Assembly: GCA_035771175.1 (NCBI GenBank)
Contig: CM069590.1
Span: 28,782,821 to 28,846,820, forward strand
Reading direction: 5' to 3'
From: Paratinospora sagittata
Lineage: Eukaryota > Streptophyta > Magnoliopsida > Ranunculales > Menispermaceae
DNA length: 64,000 nt
Part shown: piece by piece, positions 49,677-61,300 of the stretch
Layout of the letters: each line of letters opens with the position of its first letter
How positions within the stretch are numbered: the first letter of the stretch is position 1
Program-made: the position numbers and the translations under genes
The notes under the pieces: generated by a model
What the model saw: the letters and a program-made list of their open reading frames with translations, nothing else
Told to the model about the DNA's origin: nothing
Databases searched by the model: none

Positions 49677-52600
49677 GTAGAATTCGAAAGCTATTGTTTG
49701 ATGTGTTCTTGATGAAAACAGGTGATGTGTTCCTTTTTGATGTGTTATCTTACCGAGACAACTTCATATACTTAGAGTTTTAAACAATGGATAGCCTCTG
49801 CAAATCTTAGCACACAAGGGATAAAATGAAGAACTAGCTGAACATCAAGACGGATTGCAATTTTGATTCAATTCGAAGCCTTTTTTTGCAAAGGCAAGAA
49901 TCATTACTTTCTTCTCTTGAAAAACTCTTCGAAAAGCTCAATCTAACTTGCAAATATCGTGCGTGTTGTATTTTTTAAAATCAGAGAATGAGTGTTTTAT
50001 AAAATTTGAAGTTGAATGTTAAAGAGCAATAGTACTACAAAATGATTTGAATTCAAAACATTGTTCAATCTAAAGTTTTTTGGGCGTGCGAGACAATGGG
50101 AATCATCTAGGTGTTACTAGAGAATATTTCAATTAAGATAACCAGGCAAAACTGTGAAGGAATAGAAAAATTGAGCAAGCAGAAGTGCCCACATTTTTCT
50201 CGTTAGAAATATAAGATTTTAGTCTAAGACGTGAAAATTGCTGGATAGCCTTATTTTTGAAAAATTAATATTTTGACACTAAAGAACCATTTCATTGACT
50301 CATACCACTTTGATATAAGATTAAACACTTTTAAATAATTCAAAACTCATTAAAATTATGATTAAAACCTTTCAGAAAACATTTTTTTCAAAATGAAATA
50401 CTACACCGAAAGTGATTTGGAAGACTTTGCAATTTTCAGAGTTTTAGTGCTGAGATTGATTGAGGGGTTACCCTACACACCAGAAATCAAACTAATGCAT
50501 TAGACATGAGATATGTCTTCGTTCTTCGAGCGTGATCTTTGTAGAATTCGAATGCTATTGTTTGATGTGTTCTTGATGTAAAACAGGTGATGTGTTCCTT
50601 TTTGATGTGTTATCTTACCGAGACAACTTCATATACTTAGAGTTTTAAACAATGGATAGCCTCTGCAAATCTTAGCACACAAGGGATAAAATGAAGAACT
50701 AGCTGAACATCAAGACAGATTGCAATTTTGGTTCAATTCGAAGCCTTTTTTTGCAAAGGCAAGAATCATTACTTTCTTCTCTTGAAAAACTCTTCGAAAA
50801 GCTCAATCTAACTTGCAAATATCGTGCGTGTTATATTTTTGAAAATCAGAGAATAAGTGTTTTATAAAATTTGAAGTTGAAGGTTAAAGAGCAAGAGTAC
50901 TACAAAATGATTTGAATTCAAAACATTGTTCAATCTAAAGTTTTTTGGGCGTGCGAGACAATGGGAATCATCTAGGTGTTACTAGAGAATATTTCAATTA
51001 AGATAACCTGGCAAAACTGTGAAGGAATAGAAAATCGAGCAAGCAGAAGTGCCCACATTTTTCTCGTTAGAAATATCAGATTTTAGTCTAAGACGTGCCA
51101 ATTGTTGGATAGCCTTATTTTTGAAAAATTAATATTTTGACACTAAAGAACCATTTCATTGACTCAAAACACTTTGATATAAGAATAAACACTTTTAAAT
51201 AATCCAAAACTCATTAAAATTATGATTAAAACCTTTCAGAAAACATTTTTTTCAAAATGAAATACTATATCGAAAGTGATTTTGAAGACTTTGCAATTTT
51301 CAGAGTTTTAGTGCTGAGATTGATCGAGGGGTTATCCTACACACCAGAAATCAAACTAATGCATTAGACATGAGATATGTCTTCGTTCTTCGAGCTTGAT
51401 CTTTGTAGAATTCGAAAGCTATTGTTTGATGTGTTCTTGATGAAAACAGGTGATGTGTTCCTTTTTGATGTGTTATCTTACCGAGACAACTTCATATACT
51501 TAGAGTTTTAAACAATGGATAGCCTCTGCAAATCTTAGCACACAAGGGATAAAATGAAGAACTAGCTGAACATCAAGACGGATTGCAATTTTGATTCAAT
51601 TCGAAGCCTTTTTTTGCAAAGGCAAGAATCATTACTTTCTTCTCTTGAAAAACTCTTCGAAAAGCTCAATCTAACTTGCAAATATCGTGCGTGTTGTATT
51701 TTTTAAAATCAGAGAATGAGTGTTTTATAAAATTTGAAGTTGAATGTTAAAGAGCAATAGTACTACAAAATGATTTGAATTCAAAACATTGTTCAATCTA
51801 AAGTTTTTTGGGCGTGCGAGACAATGGGAATCATCTAGGTGTTACTAGAGAATATTTCAATTAAGATAACCAGGCAAAACTGTGAAGGAATAGAAAAATT
51901 GAGCAAGCAGAAGTGCCCACATTTTTCTCGTTAGAAATATAAGATTTTAGTCTAAGACGTGAAAATTGCTGGATAGCCTTATTTTTGAAAAATTAATATT
52001 TTGACACTAAAGAACCATTTCATTGACTCATACCACTTTGATATAAGATTAAACACTTTTAAATAATTCAAAACTCATTAAAATTATGATTAAAACCTTT
52101 CAGAAAACATTTTTTTCAAAATGAAATACTACACCGAAAGTGATTTGGAAGACTTTGCAATTTTCAGAGTTTTAGTGCTGAGATTGATCGAGGGGTTACC
52201 CTACACACCAGAAATCAAACTAATGCATTAGACATGAGATATGTCTTCGTTCTTCGAGCTTGATCTTTGTAGAATTCGAATGCTATTGTTTGATGTGTTC
52301 TTGATGTAAAACAGGTGATGTGTTCCTTTTTGATGTGTTATCTTACCGAGACAACTTCATATACTTAGAGTTTTAAACAATGGATAGCCTCTGCAAATCT
52401 TAGCACACAAGGGATAAAATGAAGAACTAGCTGAACATCAAGACAGATTGCAATTTTGGTTCAATTCGAAGCCTTTTTTTGCAAAGGCATGAATCATTAC
52501 TTTCTTCTCTTGAAAAACTCTTCGAAAAGCTCAATCTAACTTGCAAATATCGTGCGTGTTATATTTTTGAAAATCAGAGAATAAGTGTTTTATAAAATTT

Positions 52601-55600
52601 GAAGTTGAAGGTTAAAGAGCAAGAGTACTACAAAATGATTTGAATTCAAAACATTGTTCAATCTAAAGTTTTTTGGGCGTGCGAGACAATGGGAATCATC
52701 TAGGTGTTACTAGAGAATATTTCAATTAAGATAACCTGGCAAAACTGTGAAGGAATAGAAAATCGAGCAAGCAGAAGTGCCCACATTTTTCTCGTTAGAA
52801 ATATCAGATTTTAGTCTAAGACGTGCCAATTGTTGGATAGCCTTATTTTTGAAAAATTAATATTTTGACACTAAAGAACCATTTCATTGACTCAAAACAC
52901 TTTGATATAAGAATAAACACTTTTAAATAATCCAAAACTCATTAAAATTATGATTAAAACCTTTCAGAAAACATTTTTTTCAAAATGAAATACTATATCG
53001 AAAGTGATTTTGAAGACTTTGCAATTTTCAGAGTTTTAGTGGTGAGATTGATCGAGGGGTTACCCTACACACCAGAAATCAAACTAATGCATTAGACATG
53101 AGATATGTCTTCGTTCTTCGAGCTTGATCTTTGTAGAATTCGAAAGCTATTGTTTGATGTGTTCTTGATGAAAACAGGTGATGTGTTCCTTTTTGATGTG
53201 TTATCTTACCGAGACAACTTCATATACTTAGAGTTTTAAACAATGGATAGCCTCTGCAAATCTTAGCACACAAGGGATAAAATGAAGAACTAGCTGAACA
53301 TCAAGACGGATTGCAATTTTGATTCAATTCGAAGCCTTTTTTTGCAAAGGCAAGAATCATTACTTTCTTCTCTTGAAAAACTCTTCGAAAAGCTCAATCT
53401 AACTTGCAAATATCGTGCGTGTTGTATTTTTTAAAATCAGAGAATGAGTGTTTTATAAAATTTGAAGTTGAATGTTAAAGAGCAAGAGTACTACAAAATG
53501 ATTTGAATTCAAAACATTGTTCAATCTAAAGTTTTTTGGGCGTGCGAGACAATGGGAATCATCTAGGTGTTACTAGAGAATATTTCAATTAAGATAACCA
53601 GGCAAAACTGTGAAGGAATAGAAAAATTGAGCAAGCAGAAGTGCCCACATTTTTCTCGTTAGAAATATAAGATTTTAGTCTAAGACGTGAAAATTGCTGG
53701 ATAGCCTTATTTTTGAAAAATTAATATTTTGACACTAAAGAACCATTTCATTGACTCATACCACTTTGATATAAGATTAAACACTTTTAAATAATTCAAA
53801 ACTCATTAAAATTATGATTAAAACCTTTCAGAAAACATTTTTTTCAAAATGAAATACTACACCGAAAGTGATTTGGAAGACTTTGCAATTTTCAGAGTTT
53901 TAGTGCTGAGATTGATCGAGGGGTTACCCTACACACCAGAAATCAAACTAATGCATTAGACATGAGATATGTCTTCGTTCTTCGAGCTTGATCTTTGTAG
54001 AATTCGAATGCTATTGTTTGATGTGTTCTTGATGTAAAACAGGTGATGTGTTCCTTTTTGATGTGTTATCTTACCGAGAGAACTTCATATACTTAGAGTT
54101 TTAAACAATGGATAGCCTCTGCAAATCTTAGCACACAAGGGATAAAATGAAGAACTAGCTGAACATCAAGACAGATTGCAATTTTGGTTCAATTCGAAGC
54201 CTTTTTTTGCAAAGGCATGAATCATTACTTTCTTCTCTTGAAAAACTCTTCGAAAAGCTCAATCTAACTTGCAAATATCGTGCGTGTTGTATTTTTGAAA
54301 ATCAGAGAATAAGTGTTTTATAAAATTTGAAGTTGAAGGTTAAAGAGCAAGAGTACTACAAAATGATTTGAATTCAAAACATTGTTCAATCTAAAGTTTT
54401 TTGGGCGTGCGAGACAACGGGAATCATCTAGGTGTTACTAGAGAATATTTCAATTAAGATAACCTGGCAAAACTGTGAAGGAATAGAAAATCGAGCAAGC
54501 AGAAGTGCCCACATTTTTCTCGTTAGAAATATCAGATTTTAGTCTAAGACGTGCCAATTGTTGGATAGCCTTATTTATGAAAAATTAATATTTTGACACT
54601 AAAGAACCATTTCATTGACTCAAAACACTTTGATATAAGAATAAACACTTTTAAATAATTCAAAACTCATTAAAATTATGATTAAAACCTTTCAGAAAAC
54701 ATTTTTTTCAAAATGAAATACTATATCGAAAGTGATTTTGAAGACTTTGCAATTTTCAGAGTTTTAGTGCTGAGATTGATCGAGGGGTTACCCTACACAC
54801 CAGAGATCAAACTAATGCATTAGACATGAGATATGTCTTCGTTCTTCGAGCTTGATCTTTGTAGAATTCGAATGCTATTGTTTGATGTGTTCTGGATGGA
54901 AAACAGGTGATGTGTTCCTCTTTGATGTGTTATCTTACCGAGACAACTTCATATACTTAGAGTTTTAAACAATGGATAGCCTCTGCAAATCTTAGCACAC
55001 AAGGGATAAAATGAAGAACTAGCTGAACATCAAGACGGATTGCAATTTTGATTCAATTCGAAGCCTTTTTTTGCAAAGGCAAGAATCATTACTTTCTTCT
55101 CTTGAAAAACTCTTCGAAAAGCTCAATCTAACTTGCAAATATCGTGCGTGTTGTATTTTTTAAAATCAGAGAATGAGTGTTTTATAAAATTTGAAGTTGA
55201 ATGTTAAAGAGCAAGAGTACTACAAAATGATTTGAATTCAAAACATTGTTCAATCTAAAGTTTTTTGGGCGTGCGAGACAATGGGAATCATCTAGGTGTT
55301 ACTAGAGAATATTTCAATTAAGATAACCAGGCAAAACTGTGAAGGAATAGAAAAATTGAGCAAGCAGAAGTGCCCACATTTTTCTCGTTAGAAATATAAG
55401 ATTTTAGTCTAAGACGTGAAAATTGCTGGATAGCCTTATTTTTGAAAAATTAATATTTTGACACTAAAGAACCATTTCATTGACTCATACCACTTTGATA
55501 TAAGATTAAACACTTTTAAATAATTCAAAACTCATTAAAATTATGATTAAAACCTTTCAGAAAACATTTTTTTCAAAATGAAATACTACACCGAAAGTGA

Positions 55601-58319
55601 TTTGGAAGACTTTGCAATTTTCAGAGTTTTAGTGCTGAGATTGATCGAGGGGTTACCCTACACACCAGAAATCAAACTAATGCATTAGACATGAGATATG
55701 TCTTCGTTCTTCGAGCTTGATCTTTGTAGAATTCGAATGCTATTGTTTGATGTGTTCTTGATGTAAAACAGCTGATGTGTTCCTTTTTGATGTGTTATCT
55801 TACCGAGACAACTTCATATACTTAGAGTTTTAAACAATGGATAGCCTCTGCAAATCTTAGCACACAAGGGATAAAATGAAGAACTAGCTGAACATCAAGA
55901 CAGATTGCAATTTTGGTTCAATTCGAAGCCTTTTTTTGCAAAGGCATGAATCATTACTTTCTTCTCTTGAAAAACTCTTCGAAAAGCTCAATCTAACTTG
56001 CAAATATCGTGCGTGTTGTATTTTTGAAAAATCAGAGAATAAGTGTTTTATAAAATTTGAAGTTGAAGGTTAAAGAGCAAGAGTACTACAAAATGATTTG
56101 AATTCAAAACATTGTTCAATCTAAAGTTTTTTGGGCGTGCGAGACAACGGGAATCATCTAGGTGTTACTAGAGAATATTTCAATTAAGATAACCTGGCAA
56201 AACTGTGAAGGAATAGAAAATCGAGCAAGCAGAAGTGCCCACATTTTTCTCGTTAGAAATATCAGATTTTAGTCTAAGACGTGCCAATTGTTGGATAGCC
56301 TTATTTATGAAAAATTAATATTTTGACACTAAAGAACCATTTCATTGACTCAAAACACTTTGATATAAGAATAAACACTTTTAAATAATTCAAAACTCAT
56401 TAAAATTATGATTAAAACCTTTCAGAAAACATTTTTTTCAAAATGAAATACTATATCGAAAGTGATTTTGAAGACTTTGCAATTTTCAGAGTTTTAGTGC
56501 TGAGATTGATCGAGGGGTTACCCTACACACCAGAGATCAAACTAATGCATTAGACATAAGATATGTCTTCGTCCTTCGAGCTTGATCTTTGTAGAATTCG
56601 AATGCTATTGTTTGATGTGTTCTTGATGGAAAACAGGTGATGTGTTCCTCTTTGATGTGTTATCTTACCGAGACAACTTCATATACTTAGAGTTTTAAAC
56701 AATGGATAGCCTCTGCAAATCTTAGCACACAAGGGATAAAATGAAGAACTAGCTGAACATCAAGACAGATTGCAATTTTGGTTCAATTCGAAGCCTTTTT
56801 TTGCAAAGGCAAGAATCATTACTTTCTTCTCTTGGAAAACTCTTCGAAAAGCTCAATCTAACTTGCAAATATCGTGCGTGTTGTATTTTTTAAAATCAGA
56901 GAATGAGTGTTTTATAAAATTTGAAGTTGAATGTTAAAGAGCAAGAGTACTACAAAATGATTTGAATTCAAAACATTGTTCAATCTAAAGTTTTTTGGGC
57001 GTGCGAGACAATGGGAATCATCTAGGTGTTACTAGAGAATATTTCAATTAAGATAACCAGGCAAAACTGTGAAGGAATAGAAAAATTGAGCAAGCAGAAG
57101 TGCCCACATTTTTCTCGTTAGAAATATAAGATTTTAGTCTAAGACGTGAAAATTGCTGGATAGCCTTATTTTTGAAAAATTAATATTTTGACACTAAAGA
57201 ACCATTTCATTGACTCATACCACTTTGATATAAGATTAAACACTTTTAAATAATTCAAAACTCATTAAAATTATGATTAAAACCTTTCAGAAAACATTTT
57301 TTTCAAAATGAAATACTACACCGAAAGTGATTTGGAAGACTTTGCAATTTTCAGAGTTTTAGTGCTGAGATTGATCGAGGGGTTACCCTACACACCAGAA
57401 ATCAAACTAATGCATTAGACATGAGATATGTCTTCGTTCTTCGAGCTTGATCTTTGTAGAATTCGAATGCTATTGTTTGATGTGTTCTTGATGTAAAACA
57501 GGTGATGTGTTCCTTTTTGATGTGTTATCTTACCGAGACAACTTCATATACTTAGAGTTTTAAACAATGGATAGCCTCTGCAAATCTTAGCACACAAGGG
57601 ATAAAATGAAGAACTAGCTGAACATCAAGACAGATTGCAATTTTGGTTCAATTCGAAGCCTTTTTTTGCAAAGGCATGAATCATTACTTTCTTCTCTTGA
57701 AAAACTCTTCGAAAAGCTCAATCTAACTTGCAAATATCGTGCGTGTTGTATTTTTGAAAATCAGAGAATAAGTGTTTTATAAAATTTGAAGTTGAAGGTT
57801 AAAGAGCAAGAGTACTACAAAATGATTTGAATTCAAAACATTGTTCAATCTAAAGTTTTTTGGGCGTGCGAGACAACGGGAATCATCTAGGTGTTACGAG
57901 AGAATATTTCAATTAAGATAACCTGGCAAAACTGTGAAGGAATAGAAAATCGAGCAAGCAGAAGTGCCCACATTTTTCTCGTTAGAAATATCAGATTTTA
58001 GTCTAAGACGTGCCAATTGTTGGATAGCCTTATTTATGAAAAATTAATATTTTGACACTAAAGAACCATTTCATTGACTCAAAACACTTTGATATAAGAA
58101 TAAACACTTTTAAATAATTCAAAACTCATTAAAATTATGATTAAAACCTTTCAGAAAACATTTTTTTCAAAATGAAATACTATATCGAAAGTGATTTTTA
58201 AGACTTTGCAATTTTCAGAGTTTTAGTGCTGAGATTGATCGAGGGGTTACCCTACACACCAGAGATCAAACTAATGCATTAGACATGAGATATGTCTTCG
58301 TTCTTCGAGCTTGATCTTT
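49677..58319. repeat. Dimeric higher-order repeat, 1728 bp, five copies
   Basis: Monomers at 49677, 51405, 53133, 54861 and 56591 are type B with GATTTGGAAG. Monomers at 50541, 52269, 53997, 55726 and 57456 carry TTTTTGAAAATCAGAG, GAATAAGTG and GAAGGTTAAAG. Sub-variants spread stepwise. GCATGAATC appears from 52269 on. GACAACGGG, TTATTTATGAAA and CAGAGATC occur at 53997, 55726 and 57456. GATGGAAAAC with CCTCTTTGATG occurs at 54861, 56591 and 58320. This gradient records successive duplications. Confidence 0.9.
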
Positions 58320-61300
58320 GTAGAATTCGAATGCTATTGTTTGATGTGTTCTTGATGGAAAACAGGTGATGTGTTCCTCTTTGATGTGTTATCTTACCGA
58401 GACAACTTCATATACTTAGAGTTTTAAACAATGGATAGCCTCTGCAAATCTTAGCACACAAGGGATAAAATGAAGAACTAGCTGAACATCAAGACAGATT
58501 GCAATTTTGGTTCAATTCGAAGCCTTTTTTTGCAAAGGCAAGAATCATTACTTTCTTCTCTTGAAAAACTCTTCGAAAAGCTCAATCTAACTTGCAAATA
58601 TCGTGCGTGTTGTATTTTTTAAAATCAGAGAATGAGTGTTTTATAAAATTTGAAGTTGAATGTTAAAGAGCAAGAGTACTACAAAATGATTTGAATTCAA
58701 AACATTGTTCAATCAAAAGTTTTTTGGGTGTGCGAGACAATGGGAATCATCTAGGTGTTACTAGAGAATATTTCAATTAAGATAACCAGGCAAAACTGTG
58801 AAGGAATAGAAAATCGAGCAAGCAGAAGTGCCCACATTTTTCTCGTTAGAAATATCAGATTTTAGTCTAAGACGTGCCAATTGTTGGATAGCCTTATTTT
58901 TGAAAAATTAATATTTTGACACTAAAGAACCATTTCATTGACTCAAAACACTTTGATATAAGAATAAACACTTTTAAATAATTCAAAACTCATTAAAATT
59001 ATGATTAAAACCTTTCAGAAAACATTTTTTTCAAAATGAAATACTATATCGAAAGTGATTTTGAAGACTTTGCAATTTTCAGAGTTTTAGTGCTGAGATT
59101 GATCGAGCGGTTACCCTACACACCAGAAATCAAACTAATGCATTAGACATGAGATATGTCTTCGTTCTTCGAGCTTGATCTTTGTAGAATTCGAAAGCTA
59201 TTGTTTGATGGGTTCTTGATGCAAAACAGGTGATGTGTTCATTTTTGATGTGTTATCTTACCGAGACCACTTCATTTACTTAGAGTTTTAAACAATGGAT
59301 AGCCTCTGCAAATCTTAGCACACAAGGGATAAAATGAAGAACTAGCTGAACATCAAGACAGATTGCAATTTTGGTTCAATTCGAAGCCTTTTTTTTGCGA
59401 AGGCAAGAATCATTACTTTCTTCTCTTGAAAAACTCTTCGAAAAGCTCAATCTAACTTGCAAATATCGTGCGTGTTGTATTTTTGAAAATCAGAGAATAA
59501 GTGTTTTATAAAATTTGAAGTTGAAGGTTAAAGAGCAAGAGTACTACAAAATGATTTGAATTCAAAACATTGTTCAATCTAAAGTTTTTTGGGCGTGCGA
59601 GACAATGGGAATCATCTAGGTGTTACTAGAGAATATTTCAATTAAGATAACCTGGCAAAACTGTGAAGGAATAGAAAATCGAGCAAGCAGAAGTGCCCAC
59701 ATTTTTCTCGTTAGAAATATCAGATTTTAGTCTAAGACGTGCCAATTGTTGGATAGCCTTATTTTTGAAAAATTAATATTTTGACACTAAAGAACCATTT
59801 CATTGACTCAAAACACTTTGATATAAGAATAAACACTTTTAAATAATTCAAAACTCATTAAAATTATGATTAAAACCTTTCAGAAAACATTTTTTTCAAA
59901 ATGAAATACTATATCGAAAGTGATTTTGAAGACTTTGCAATTTTCAGAGTTTTAGTGCTGAGATTGATCGAGGGGTTACCCTACACACCAGAAATCAAAC
60001 TAATGCATTAGACATGAGATATGTCTTCGTTCTTCGAGGTTGATCTTTGTAGAATTCGAAAGCTATTGTTTGATGTGTTCTTGATGAAAACAGGTGATGT
60101 GTTCCTTTTTGATGTGTTATCTTACCGAGACAACTTCATATACTTAGAGTTTTAAACAATGGATAGCCTCTGCAAATCTTAGCACACAAGGGATAAAATG
60201 AAGAACTAGCTGAACATCAAGACAGATTGCAATTTTGATTCAATTCGAAGCCTTTTTTTGCAAAGGCAAGAATCATTACTTTCTTCTCTTGAAAAACTCT
60301 TCGAAAAGCACAATCTATCTTGCAAATATCGTGCGTGTTGTATTTTTTAAAATCAGAGAATGAGTGTTTTATAAAATTTGAAGTTGAATGTTAAAGAGCA
60401 AGAGTACTACAAAATGATTTAAATTCAAAACATTGTTCAATCTAAAGTTTTTTGGGCGTGCGAGACAATGGGAATCATCTAGGTGTTACTAGAGAATATT
60501 TCAATTAAGATAACCAGGCAAAACTGTGAAGGAATAGAAAAATTGAGCAAGCAGAAGTGCCCACATTTTTCTCGTTAGAAATATAAGATTTTAGTCTAAG
60601 ACGTGAAAATTGCTGGATAGCCTTATTTTTGAAAAATTAATATTTTGACACTAAAGAACCATTTCATTGACTCATACCACTTTGATATAAGATTAAACAC
60701 TTTTAAATAATTCAAAACTCATTAAAATTATGATTAAAACCTTTCAGAAAACATTTTTTTCAAAATGAAATACTACACCGAAAGTGATTTGGAAGACTTT
60801 GCAATTTTCAGAGTTTTAGTGCTGAGATTGATCGAGGGGTTACCCTACACACCAGAAATCAAACTAATGCATTAGACATGAGATATGTCTTCGTTCTTCG
60901 AGCTTGATCTTTGTAGAATTCGAATGCTATTGTTTGATGTGTTCTTGATGTAAAACAGGTGATGTGTTCCTTTTTGATGTGTTATCTTACCGAGACAACT
61001 TCATATACTTAGAGTTTTAAACAATGGATAGCCTCTGCAAATCTTAGCACACAAGGTATAAAATGAAGAACTAGCTGAACATCAAGACAGATTGCAATTT
61101 TGGTTCAATTCGAAGTCTTTTTTTGCAAAGGCAAGAATCATTACTTTCTTCTCTTGAAAAACTCTTCGAAAAGCTCAATCTAACTTGCAAATATCGTGCG
61201 TGTTGTATTTTTGAAAATCAGAGAATAAGTGTTTTATAAAATTTGAAGTTGAAGGTTAAAGAGCAAGAGTACTACAAAATGATTTGAATTCAAAACATTG

